From contig NW_024468913.1 of the NCBI RefSeq assembly GCF_011745365.1, positions 434,001 to 498,000 on the forward strand: DNA of 64,000 nt, in the 5' to 3' direction. This DNA comes from Cryphonectria parasitica EP155. Taxonomy: Eukaryota; Ascomycota; Sordariomycetes; Diaporthales; Cryphonectriaceae. Positions within the stretch are counted from its first letter, which is position 1; every line of letters begins with the position of its first letter. The notes below the pieces were generated by a model. That model worked only from the letters and a program-made list of their open reading frames with translations, was not told the DNA's origin and made no database searches. Position numbers and translations under genes: made by a program. Below are positions 11,140 to 22,066 of the stretch, piece by piece.

Positions 11140-12198
11140 TATGATCGGAGCCTAAGAGCCCACCATCTGGGCTCTACGCCTAATGTTGTAAACTTCTGGT
11201 CGGCAGGACGATGGCCACCGAGAAGAAGTGGAGGAGGAAGTGGAGGAGGCTGATGCGTATGCAAAAGTAGATGCGTCGCAGGATAATAACAAGATAATTA
11301 AGAAGGAAGGGGGACTCAACTCAACCACTCAGAAGAGCCCAATTAATGTCCGATACTACCCTGGCATTGCATCACTCGCGGATGAGGGGGAACATGGCCC
11401 GTCTTGGATAACAGCATTGACTCCTCATTTGGGCCAAGACCCCAAGACCCACGACGCTGAAGACTGACTGCCTATCAGATCAGCACCAGAACCGCGGCTG
11501 CATGTGCACGCGTCGACGGCCCATGATTCCTCTTCAGGAGAAAACCCGGGGATAGAGTTGGTGACCCCTGTCGCGAGTGCGAGTCCAACTTATACTTAAT
11601 GTGGGACCTCACCTGTTGCCCGCCAGCCCGCCTGGCGCACAGACATGAATTCCTGGGGAGAAGTTGAGAATCATCACAAGCGTCAGTCTAGTAGTAAGGA
11701 TTGTGTCGATCAGAATCATCTCCCTCGGCATCCTTCTTCGTGATGATCGTCGTCGCATAAGTCACGCTTCTTCTGCCAGAACACTACAATGGCGTCCAGC
11801 ACAGCCAATTGTGCCACCTTCTTTTGCGAAACCGAAGACTCTTAACCGTATGTTAAGAAGATCGACCAAACTAAAACTCGTATGGTATAATTAATTACTG
11901 TACGTTCTAAAGCAGAAATTATGACATCATCTTCAGTAGGAACAAAGTACTATGATAAACAAAGTAAACGAAGATGCCGCCAACCTATTCCTCGATATTA
12001 TGAAGAGACGGACAACTCAATGCAACTCACATGTCTTAATTGAAGCTCGAATGGGATTGAACATGATCTGCTCTTCAGCATCTCCGTCACAGAGAAATCC
12101 TACGACAACACAAAGACTGATAATTGGTAACAACACAGAAGACCATGCTCAACATAGCAACAAGTGATCTCAACTTTACATGCTTCTCTCTCTTTATC
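11140..12198. other. Intergenic spacer, no supported gene
   Basis: 1.06 kb between two leftward genes. It holds the promoter of the glycosyltransferase-like gene and the 3' end of the 2EXR gene. Only short frames are present. Confidence 0.6.
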
Positions 12199-13506
12199 TC
12201 AAGCCGTAAAGACAGCTAAGGTTCGTGGGAAGTGGCTCAAGTTCACCTTGAAACCAGCCCGCGTGGTCATGGCAGCCAAGTCGTCGCTCTCCCCTATTTC
12301 ACCAGCAGCTTCCACAGGGAAAAGCCAAAAGCCAAAAGCCTGTCCCTTCTTAGGCCGCGGCCAACCCCCTTCCTTCCCAGTAGCCCAAGACGGCAGATCT
12401 CCTCGAGAGCCAACCGGCTCACGCCATAGGTGCGGCGCATTCCGCTGCTCTTCATCATTATCATCATCAAAGGCCCACGCCGGTATGAACAGCCGGTAGT
12501 CAGTCTTCAGGGCCTCGTAGTCCGGCACCCAGGCCCTGACGAAGCGCCGCCAGCGCAGGAGGAGTTCGCGCGGGTCGACAGAGCCCATGTTCACGGCCTC
12601 GAGCGCCTTGTCCTCCCCGACCCCTGGGCCCGCACCCAGACGCTCAAAGGATGCTGTCGTGCCGGCGATGGGCAAGGGCAGGTTCCCGTCTGCCGAGCCT
12701 CGCAAGACCCTTGCCGCCCTGGCCAGGAGGGAATTGGTGGGATGGCACTGGAGATGCAGGAACCATACCTGTTCCAGCTGGGCGAGGGTCTCGCGCAGGA
12801 TTGTCCGGTGGCGGAAGAGGGGGAGGTCCGGCTCCTTGAGGAGGCGCAGGTCGTTGTCGCAGAACGCGCCCAGGTCGACAGCGAGCTTGCGCAGGCCCAC
12901 GCCTTTCGGGTCATATGCCTTGAGGTCCCAGAGGAAGTCGAGCAGGGTCTTGTGCACCGGCGAGTCGGCCCTGAGGTGGAGTACGTCGTGTTCAGGGTTG
13001 AGATATAGCATCGTCTTCTCGGTGAAGCTGTCGCCCTTGAGATAGACGGGTATGTGAATACGATTGACGCTGAGGGCCGCAGCCCTCGCCTCTTTGCTCA
13101 CGCGCATGAACTTGCTCAAGAGCCTGACGCTCCGCACCGTGGTGCAGTAGAGCTCGCCGCTGATGGTGTTTCCAAGGGCGTTCTTCTTGGTGTACCGCGG
13201 CTCCGAGGCGGCAAGATCATACCTCTCGCCTTGATGGAGCCGTACGATGATCTGGATGAGACGCTCACGAGGAATCGCAAGTTCCCAGATTTGCAGACGT
13301 AACTCTTTGGGTAGGAATGGGAACAGCAAGAAGGTATTCTCCTGCTTTGGAGGCACGGAAGTGTCTTTCTCGGTCTGTGAGCTGCATTCGGAGGCCATCT
13401 TTTCCCTGTTCTTATTCTCTCTGATCTTTTGCTTCTCTCTCATCTGATCAATAATAAGGTCAAAATGAGGGACGACTGAGCCTGCAGACTTGGTTGCATT
13501 TTCCAC
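12199..13506 (-). CDS. 2EXR domain protein
   Basis: A single exon of 435 codons. The block FLLFPFLPKELRLQIWELAI, about residues 58-77, is the hallmark of the fungal 2EXR domain, an F-box-like motif in lineage-expanded proteins of unknown function. It is followed by the expected R-x5-I and VRLLSKFMRVSKEARAAAL segments and then a domain of about 300 residues rich in Leu and charged residues (LNPEHDVLHLRADS is typical). A role as an adaptor in protein-protein interaction or ubiquitination has been suggested for such proteins, but none is shown here. A second in-frame Met at residue 37 (MASECSSQ) is an alternative start, because the first 36 residues are polar and not conserved-looking. No membrane segment. 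Confidence 0.82.
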   Translation of the reverse strand: MENATKSAGSVVPHFDLIIDQMREKQKIRENKNREKMASECSSQTEKDTSVPPKQENTFLLFPFLPKELRLQIWELAIPRERLIQIIVRLHQGERYDLAASEPRYTKKNALGNTISGELYCTTVRSVRLLSKFMRVSKEARAAALSVNRIHIPVYLKGDSFTEKTMLYLNPEHDVLHLRADSPVHKTLLDFLWDLKAYDPKGVGLRKLAVDLGAFCDNDLRLLKEPDLPLFRHRTILRETLAQLEQVWFLHLQCHPTNSLLARAARVLRGSADGNLPLPIAGTTASFERLGAGPGVGEDKALEAVNMGSVDPRELLLRWRRFVRAWVPDYEALKTDYRLFIPAWAFDDDNDEEQRNAPHLWREPVGSRGDLPSWATGKEGGWPRPKKGQAFGFWLFPVEAAGEIGESDDLAAMTTRAGFKVNLSHFPRTLAVFTA

Positions 13507-15978
13507 GTTTCAATCAGACCAGAGAGAACCTCCGTCACCAAGATCTTCTATCTCGGTATGGAAGCAAGGGAGCGTGCGGGGGAGAGATGTACTGCTAAAC
13601 CCCAAGTGACGCCGTTTGTTAGGCCAAATCAACAACTTGATAATCTGCGAGTTTTGTTGGGGAAGATGCATACAATCTAAGCCGTCTTAGGCGGGATCTC
13701 CAATGTCACGGTGATATCCCAGTACGTTAGCTTTGCATGGCCAAAACACGCGCTTCATATCTTGTGCGACGTCTGATGTTGCTTTTGCAGGCTGCATCAA
13801 TCTTGTCCTCTCGATTAACGCCCAACAGATGCGCCTCTTCGTAAGCCCTACTTGTCACCATTGCCGACTACTGCGTTCAACAGAAGCAATGTACAGCACG
13901 ATGGTCTGGCTATGCTGTAAGAGCGTCATGAACAAAATCACGGCATGTCTCAGATACAGAGAGGGGCGGTAAACGGTCAGCAGCCTCCAGGAGTAGAAGA
14001 CCAGTTTTCGTGGCCTGCGTATGCTGAGCCCCCTGCAGGCTTTTGCTCACGAGACTTGATTGCCAGGAGGTGCTTTTGAATCCCTTTCCTCGCCTGTCCC
14101 TGCAAGCTCCTCGGCTGCTTATATGTGTGCTATTAACGCCTGTGCAGTAGACGGCTTGTTCTCTGCCATTCTGACGGTGCTTCTTTCCACGGTGGAAACT
14201 CCCCACCCACGTTTCCTGTCCTCAAAGGGGAAGAACCAAAGGGAGCGGACCCTAGGCGCTGTGGCCGTTGCATGTCGTCACTGGCTTGGCCTTCAAGCCG
14301 TCAATGAAGTCCATCGCAGGTCGTCATGTTGGCCTGGGACTTGGTGGATGATCCAACGCCCCAGACCACGTCGGGGACAATGGCTCGAGGGAAGGTACCT
14401 CAGAACCTAAGCATCATCTTGAGACCAGAAAGCAAGGAATCTCTGTCCACTTTGGCTCGCATATATCTGCTTTTGGAAAGACCCAAATCGCAGCGACCGA
14501 AACATGATTTTGGCCGGGTAGAGAGAGAGAGAGGCGGTGGCCGAAATTGTTTTGAGATCTTTGAGATTGTTGTGAACAGGGAATCTAACCATTGAGGCAG
14601 GATTCAATGGCGACCAAGCCTGCCTCAGAAGGTGGTGCCAATGGGGTGCGAAGAAAGCCAGTGTTAAAGGCAACCTTCAGGACTTTGGCCGACATGAGTG
14701 GCGAGGGCTTGCCGGTATAGGGGCGAGCTAAGGGAAAAAGGTCGCCTCATAACGTTCAAAATGGCGTTTCTTGTGAGATACACTGTACGACAATATTGGT
14801 TGGACAAGCAGGTGTCTCCAATCAAGGCGCAAGCGACGGAGAAGGAGGCGCCTCAAGTGACCCTGTACTCCTGTCCTGAAGCCTCGCACATCTCTCTGGG
14901 TTGGAGGACAAAATGCCAACTCAGTCCGGGTCGCGTTTGGCGTTGCAGCTTAGGGACAACAAAGCATTCTGTCGACGATGCCTGGGGGCACAGTCATAGG
15001 CCCAGTTCTAGCCAGCGCCACCCGCTTTCGTTTCCGCTGCATTCAGCAACCAACCCCTCAATCGGCTGGCAAGCCACAACAGCTTTGTTGGCGTTCTAGG
15101 ACGCGGTCCAAAACCCCACGAAGAAAGGGCGCCTGATTAGCTTGGCTCTAAGCAGCGGGAACCATTTTGGAGGATGCTCATAGGACGATACCTTGGGACG
15201 ACCCCATAGGACGACTGGAATGGGCCGACACCATGGGACGATGCCATGGGACCATCTGACCTAGATGAAAAGACGATGAGCATGAGAGCTTTTAGCAAGG
15301 TGTGAAGTTTTTGTCGCCAGCTGTGCTGTGTGAGCAGTCTCGGGTTTACCGTCCACGCAACACAAGGTATTCTGCCAGGTTTCAACAAGTCATACTGTAC
15401 TTTTCGCTCACTGTAGGACCGGTTTGGACCATGCGTGGCGGGGTCTGGGCTTTTGAGATGGGAGTGGCTTTGTGAGCCCCGCCAATCCCGCCTAACCGGT
15501 GCCCCTCACAAGCATATGTGGCAGCTACGGCGGGAAAAGTGGCAAGCGATAAGGCGATCGATCTAGTGGGTCAAGAGTCTCCATCCGCAGGGCGGCAGGG
15601 GGTGCTCCAGCCAGGGGGGGTCCCAGGCCCTTGGATTCCTAGGGAGCCCCGAGTCCGTGCGTTGGGGAGAGCAGGTTATGGCACGGCGCCCGTGGCAGGG
15701 GAGGGTTGTCTCTGGTATGCCATCTGCTCCCTGGGCCGACTTGGAAAACTTCCTTTAAGTCCAAAAAGTATTATTTACTGACTGAAAATCGACTGATCGC
15801 CTCACTCGTCGCTGACGACGCTGACCGTCGTCGTGTTCATGTTGTTGTTGATTCTCGCTGCCCACCAACCGACCTTCTGCGAGAGCCTCCTTCCTCTGGT
15901 TGTGTGCCACTGGTACTGTTGTCGGCTGTGTTCCATGGCAGGCCACAGCACACGCGAGGCGCTGAACTCCAAGGGCTA
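13507..15978. other. Long gene-poor region upstream of the histidine kinase
   Basis: 2.5 kb without a supported gene. It contains a cluster of short imperfect GGGACGA-type repeats at about 15178-15253 and G-rich stretches around 15590-15700. Several 80-130-codon open frames occur, but none has domain-like composition or plausible splice partners. It probably holds a long promoter and 5' leader of the downstream hybrid histidine kinase and the promoter of the leftward 2EXR gene. Confidence 0.55.
15178..15253. repeat. Degenerate short tandem repeat (GGGACGAY units)
   Basis: About six imperfect units of 12-14 nt built around CATRGGACGA / TGGGACGA / CATGGGACGATG follow one another, for example CATAGGACGATACC, TTGGGACGACC, CCATAGGACGACT and CCATGGGACGATG. 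It lies in the gene-poor region upstream of the histidine kinase. Confidence 0.7.
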
Positions 15979-17237
15979 ATGGACGTTAAAGAGACAAACA
16001 CGTCGGCAGCAGTCGCTACTCCCATGGCCAAGGCACCACATGCATCTATTGCGATAGAAAACATCCGCGAGAGGGAGACATTCAGGTACGTTTGTCGGTG
16101 ATCTCGATTGGCAGCATGGCCGGCCCCTGCAGAGCTCAGCTGCGGCCCCAATTGGACTGACCTGACAACGCACGGTTTTCAAACCTAGATATGACGACCT
16201 CGGCTGGACGTCCACAGCACTCAATGACCCGCATGACCCGATTGCCCCCAGCACCCTCGTCTCGTCGACCGACCAGAGCCTCACCGCATATGCACAGCTC
16301 GGCGTTTATAGGTTGAACGTCTCGAGGGCCCTGATATCGCTATTCGACCGGGACCGCCAGCACATCGTCGCCGAAGCTACTCGAACGTCGCCCTTGCGTG
16401 CGAGTACCAGACCGGTTGGGAAGGCCAAGGAGACACCTGCCAGCGATGTCTCGTCAACAGGGCAAAACGGTGCAGACCGTAACGCAGCAGCCGCTGGTCA
16501 AGACAAGGACGGAGGAGAACATACTGGCAACAATCTCTGGCTCTGCGGCACAGCAATACCACGCGCCCATGGCATCTGCGAGCATGTGCTCATCGCGCCT
16601 GGAGCCCCAGGCGGCCACATGCCGGCGATGGACTCGGCAGCTCCTCTGTCTGACGAGCTTCCTGTCTCAGTCGTGCCGGACCTGGGAGCCGATCATCGCT
16701 TCTCCGATCGACCGTATATCTGCAATTCGCCCTTCAACCGTTTCTATGCGGGCGTTCCCATCCGGACACCCGGACCTCATGGAATGAACATTGGCGTGTA
16801 TTGTGTGTTCGACACCGAACCTCGTCCGCACGGCCTGAGCAGCGACGAAATCAGCTTCATGCAGGACATCTCGCAGACCGTCATGGGGTATCTCGAATGC
16901 AGGATGTCACATGGCCGGATTCAGCGATCAGAAAGGATGATCCGAGGAATGGGCAATTTTGTTGAGGGGATGGAATCGCTTGCGGCTCCAGCGAACCGTG
17001 GCTCTGGCTACTCCAACAGGCGGTTGACGAAACTGATCAACCAGGCGGCTTTGGCGCCTGGCGGCAGGAAGGCCTCGAAACCAACGATGCCAGCCAAGAG
17101 GCCAGAAACTCTACTCAAGAGCCTCAGTGGCGGTAGCCGTGCATCGGACGAGTCGCTTCTCTCGCCACGCACCTTCGTCTCTACGCCGCCCTTGAAAGAT
17201 CCGCCGTCTCTCGCTGGAGGCAGCCCGCGGATGGAGG

Positions 17238-17276
<39 letters not shown>

Positions 17277-20200
17277 TCACTACTGATACCACTGCTGCTC
17301 CTGCTGCTCCTGCTGCTCCTGCTACGGAGATGAAGACCTTCAGGCACTCCCTGTCGTTTATGACCGAAGACTCGTCGCAGTGCTCGACCCCGCGACCAGG
17401 ATCACAGCAATCAGGAGACATCAGCCCCCGGCCCGCTGCACTTTCACAGGTCAGCACGGCCGATCTTCAGCTGGCAGAAACTGGACGTGTTTTCGCAAAA
17501 GCCGCCAACATAGTTCAGCAGTCCCTCGAAGTCGACGGGGTGTTGTTTCTCGATGCCACGGTGCGATCATTTGGCGGGTTGGTGGGCCCGCACAGCGAGC
17601 GAAAAGTGTCGGTCGTAGGCATGGAGAACCTCAACTACCTTAGCAACGACGACGACTCGACCACACAGACACCGCCACTAGCGAACAGAGAAGCCTTTTG
17701 CAATGTGCTCGGCTATGCAATGCCACATGGTTCGAGCATCGCAGGGGACGGCGTGCCGTGGCATTTCGAGGGCCTGCGTGATCGGACGTTGCAAAGGCTG
17801 CTCAAGAAATACCCGCATGGTCGCATCTTCAATTTTGAGGCCAATGGGCAGACACTGCAGCACTCTATCGCCCATGATCAAGAGACGCCAAAGCAGAATG
17901 CCTCTGGCTTACGACAGGACTTGCATGACGATACAGATCTTGGAGAAAGTTCTATGGGGGCAAATGCTGAACTGCACAGTGTACCCACGATACGGCGGCA
18001 GCGGTGGAATGCAGCTGAATCGATCATTCATCTGTTTCCGGGGGCACGAAGTGTGGTCATGGTACCTCTCTGGGACGGGCAGAAGAAACGCTGGGCTGCA
18101 GGCGGATTTATCTGGATGAAGAGCCCAACACGAGTGTTTACCACAGATGTAACGCTGAACTTCCTCCGTGTCTTTGGTCTGATCATCATGGCTGAGATCT
18201 ATCGGCTCAATACCAAGGCCGATGAGACCGTAAAGAGCAACATCTTGGGCTCCATCAGCCATGAGCTGCGGAGTCCTCTCCATGGTCTGGTTGGCGCCGT
18301 GGAGCTTCTGCATGACAGTAAACTAGATGCTGTTCAACAAAATGTTCTCAACATCATTGAGACCTCGGGCAAGACGCTGGTTGATACCATCAATCACTTG
18401 CTCGATTACAGCAAGATCAATAGTTTTATCGAGAGCGACAAGAAAGACACCTTGCTCGGAAAGGTGGGCGTGCAACCCGAGGAGAGATCGGTTCAGGAGA
18501 AGGCCAAGTCGCAGATCCTCCCAGTCGAACTGGACTGTCTCGTCGAGGAGGTCGTAGAGAGCGTTTTGGCGGGCTTCAGCCATGAGCGGCTGTCAGGCCC
18601 TCGTGCTGCACAGGATGTGACAGCTTACCGAAGTTATGGCGAGCTGTCTGCATCACGCAGCGTCCCGTCATTGCTGGGCGAGTCCGCCAAAGACCGCGTC
18701 CAGATCTATCTTGACATTGAGCCTTCCGCATCGTGGCGCTTCCTTACCCACCCGGGAGCTTTCCGAAGGATCGTCATGAACCTGTTCGGGAATTCCCTCA
18801 AATTCACAAAGTCCGGATTCATCAAGATTAGCCTGGCCCAGGAAACAGCTAAACCATATGAAGATGGCTCACCTGATACGGTGCTGCTGACTGTGGCAGA
18901 TTCGGGCAAGGGAATCAGTGACGACTACCTCAAGAACCATCTTTTCACCCCGTTCTGCCAGGAGGATCATTTCGCACCGGGAACTGGACTCGGACTGAGC
19001 TTGGTGAGGCAGATTGCCGTAAATCTGGGGGGAGAGGTCAAGGTAGCCAGCCAGATTGGCCGAGGGACCACGATTACGGTGTCGTTACCGCTTCCTGCCG
19101 CTGGTGATGACGCCTCAGCAACAGATGTCACGGGTCATGGAGGGCACATGCAAGCCCTGAAGGGGCTCAAAGTACAGCTCCGTGGCTTCGATAGTCTGCC
19201 GTCTCCCGAAGCACGACCGGTTGTCCACGGCATTGAGGAGTTAGGAAAGCTTCTGGAGTCTCAGGCGCATGTCTTGCAGAACACATGTCGCAACTGGCTG
19301 CAGATGCAGATCTTGTCGGAGGCTGAAGCACGCACTGTGCAGCCTGATTTCATCATCCACCACGATTGGACGTTGTCTTTTCAAGACGCGGAGAGGATTG
19401 CAGCACGGGCCCCGTGCCCAGTGTTGTTTGTCTGCGAGGTGTCTGTGGCCGTGAGAAACTTCTCGCGCAGTCTTCCTGATGCTGCCACTCGGATTCGAAC
19501 CTTTGCGTTCTTATCACAGCCTTTGGGGCCTCGGAAGCTTGAAAAGGGTCTGGTTCACCTGCTCGATATGTGGAAAGCCAAGGAGGAACACAATGGCCTT
19601 GTGCATAACAATCCCTCGGCTGAGGTGCTGCCGATCCGTGGTGCAGAGAAACAAGAGTCCAATACCACAGTGCCGGCCCCTTCCACACAGGCGGCTGAAA
19701 TCGTCCAAGACATGATGATGGCCCAGCAGATGAGTGAGAGCATAGTCGCAACACAGTCAATGGGGCTCAAGACACCTGCGTTGCCAACGCCCCCAGAGGA
19801 TCCAGGCCCGATTGTCAGCCCGGCAGCTCCGTCAGAGACTAAGCTATCTGAAGGTGCAGAGAAGGGCCGAGCCGTTCTCATCGCCGATGACAACGCCATC
19901 AACCTGAAGGTGAGGCCCGCAACAGAGTGGGCAAATTGATACGAGACCAATAGCTGACTTGAGTTTGTTGTCCAGATTCTCTCGGCGTATATGAAAAAGC
20001 TGAAGCTCGCACATGTCACAGCCATCAACGGGCTGGAGTCTCTGACACTGTACTCCCAGGCGCCGTCAGATTATTGCTGCATCCTGACCGACATATCGAT
20101 GCCCACGATGGACGGTCTTGAGTCCGCGAGAAGGATTCGACAGTACGAACGAACGAGACGACTGAAACAAACGCCCATTATTGCTCTCACAGGCCTGGCA

Positions 20201-20311
20201 GGCGCAGGTATCCAGGAGGACGCTGTTGCTAGTGGAATTGATATGTTCCTGACTAGGCCCGTGACCTTGAAGAGGTTGACAGAAGCCCTCGAGACTCTTG
20301 GGCTGGGGTGA
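15979..20311 (+). CDS. Hybrid histidine kinase with GAF-like sensor and receiver
   Basis: Three exons, 15979-16085, 16189-19909 and 19976-20311, with matching phases (2, 0), give 1387 aa. It should autophosphorylate on histidine and pass phosphate to its own receiver and then to a phosphotransfer protein, feeding osmo- or stress-signalling pathways. Domains in order: an N-terminal sensor with a GAF-like fold (around YRLNVSRALISLFDRDR to YCVFDTEPRPHGLSSDEI); a low-complexity Thr/Ala linker; a HisKA block with the H-box SISHELRSPLHGLVGAVELL, phospho-His about residue 727; a HATPase with N-box MNLFGNSLKFTKSG, G1 DSGKGIS and G2 GTGLGLSLV; and a receiver starting VLIADDNAINLK, phospho-Asp about residue 1315 in LTDISMPTMDG. 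The usual receiver Lys is Arg (FLTRPV, about residue 1370). No membrane segment, so it is cytosolic. The receiver is split by the last intron. The exact fungal HK group was not assigned. Confidence 0.92.
17238..17276 (+). repeat. (CTA)13 trinucleotide repeat coding poly-Thr
   Basis: Thirteen perfect CTA/ACT units inside the histidine kinase gene encode a polythreonine run between the GAF-like region and the kinase core. It is followed by an imperfect repeat coding Ala-Ala-Pro. A length change in multiples of three would be tolerated. Confidence 0.95.
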
Positions 20312-20902
20312 GGAATCTATGAACAAGAAGTGACGATATGGATCATAGGACATCAAGTGGAGTTGGAACTGGACCAAGCTACGCTTTGGCTCTACAAGAC
20401 TTTGGGAAAAGAGATGGATGTTGAGTGGGTAGGGAAAGGCCAAACATGACGGGCATCACGTGCGGCGTGAAGTGTGTATTCTACTCGCAGGATTTGGCAG
20501 GATGACCACTTGCTACTACATGGCAACTTGGGGAAGTGTAGATAGCTGAGCACCTGCTCTATGTATACCATAATAAGACGTACCCGTGTTGTTGCACCCT
20601 TCCTCCTCCGCTTCAGTATTTAAAGGGACAGTGCGAATTATACCGGTTTCCGTCTGTGATAACTGTGTGTGTGCACTGTGAGCTTGAGGTTGAGCACCAC
20701 TCTCATACGCGACTTCCGCAAATGTTTTGTCGCCTTATTGACTCACATCACCAATGACGAACCTAGAAACCTTGAGCAATCAGCTTGCTGTGAACAAGTC
20801 CCCAGCATCTATGATAAGAAGAAATCGAGACACGGATCGTTCACAGCTCCCAGGGCTTGTCAGCCCCCTCCTCGCCTTCTTCACAGGGCAACTTCTACTG
20901 CC
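20312..20902. other. Intergenic spacer, tandem genes
   Basis: 590 nt between the histidine kinase stop and the asparaginase start. The frame of the downstream gene is open upstream to about 20669, but the sequence before the ATG at 20903 looks like leader and not protein. Confidence 0.55.
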
Positions 20903-22006
20903 ATGCACCACCGCTGTCGTGGCTGGGCCAGGGTGGTCGCCTTCCACGCCATGCTGAGCTTGTTCGTGTCTACTACAAAAGCTATCTCTTCTCCTGGCCT
21001 CCCCATGGTCATCAACACCTGGGGCGGTCCCTTCACAGCAGCCACAGACGCAGCCTTCGAGGCACTCACTGTCACACCTCATAATAATACCTCGGCTCTC
21101 GACGCCGTCCAGATCGGTTGCGCCACCTGTGAAAAGAAGCAATGCGACGGCAGTGTCGGGTTCGGTGGATCTCCAGATGAGAACTGCGAGACCACCCTGG
21201 ATGCACTGATCATGGACGGCACGACATTGAATACTGGCGCAGTCGCTGGTCTCAGGCGCGTGCGGGACGCCATCGGCGTCGCAAGGCTGGTACTTGACTA
21301 CACGCAACACTCCATGCTGTCTGGCGACCTGGCGACGCGTTTTGCCGTGGACTTTGGAGGATTCGTGGAAGAGTCCCTCACGACAGAGGAGAGTCTTGCA
21401 CGGTGTGCCGCGTGGCGGGCAGCGGCATGCCAGCCAAATTACCGTGCTGGGCCAGTGGTACCAGACCCGGAAAGGCATTGTGGGCCTTATACGCCCTGGG
21501 AATCGATCGAGAGCTTGGACGTGACGGAGATGGAGCTGCGGAGGCGGTCAGATGAGTACGTGACATCGGACGGCATGTCCCATGATACCATCTCAATAAT
21601 TGCCATTCACGAAGATGGGACGATGGCATCTGGTACGTCGACCAATGGTGCAGTGCACAAGATCCCCGGACGCGTCGGTGACGGGCCTATTGCGGGATCC
21701 GGTTCCTACGTTGACGACGACGTTGGCGGATGTGGAGCGACAGGCGATGGCGATATCATGATGCGATTTCTCCCTTGCTACCAAGCAGTGGAAAGTATGC
21801 GGCGCGGCATGACACCTCAAGAAGCCGCTAACGATGCGGTGAAGCGCATGATCAAGAAGTATCCCAAGGCCTCGACTGGGATCGTGGTCGTCAACAACAA
21901 AGGAGAGCATGCCGGTGCCGGCTCTGGCTGGACTTTTACATATTCGTTCAGGGGCGGTAGCATGAGCGAGACACAAGTGGTGACGGTACCACTGTTGGGG
22001 CCATGA
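20903..22006 (+). CDS. N4-(beta-N-acetylglucosaminyl)-L-asparaginase (aspartylglucosaminidase)
   Basis: A single exon of 367 codons. The enzyme cleaves the GlcNAc-Asn bond of glycoasparagines during glycoprotein breakdown and belongs to the N-terminal-nucleophile hydrolases. The precursor is predicted to cut itself before Thr229 in MSHDTISIIAIHEDG, the expected HD-T processing site; the freed Thr is the nucleophile. Downstream family hallmarks are SGTSTNG, GRVGDGPIAGSGSYVDDDVG, GATGDGDIMMRFLPCYQAV and MRRGMTPQEAA, which align well with the human lysosomal enzyme as I recall it. The N-terminus has a hydrophobic stretch (FHAMLSLFVSTTKA), consistent with a signal peptide and vacuolar or secreted location. 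The ATG at 20903 was chosen because it places this signal at the start; upstream in-frame sequence is not signal-like. Confidence 0.93.
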   Translation: MHHRCRGWARVVAFHAMLSLFVSTTKAISSPGLPMVINTWGGPFTAATDAAFEALTVTPHNNTSALDAVQIGCATCEKKQCDGSVGFGGSPDENCETTLDALIMDGTTLNTGAVAGLRRVRDAIGVARLVLDYTQHSMLSGDLATRFAVDFGGFVEESLTTEESLARCAAWRAAACQPNYRAGPVVPDPERHCGPYTPWESIESLDVTEMELRRRSDEYVTSDGMSHDTISIIAIHEDGTMASGTSTNGAVHKIPGRVGDGPIAGSGSYVDDDVGGCGATGDGDIMMRFLPCYQAVESMRRGMTPQEAANDAVKRMIKKYPKASTGIVVVNNKGEHAGAGSGWTFTYSFRGGSMSETQVVTVPLLGP

Positions 22007-22066
22007 CATGCGGCAGCCGTCTGGCTATGCCATGCCTCTGTACTATTCTGTCACAATCTATAGATG

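Noticed and set aside
12430..13008. 192-codon plus-strand frame opposite the 2EXR gene
   Set aside because: It starts inside microsatellite-like sequence and lies entirely within the well-supported 2EXR coding region.
20780..21478. 232-codon minus-strand frame
   Set aside because: Antisense to the aspartylglucosaminidase, whose catalytic motifs are unmistakable.
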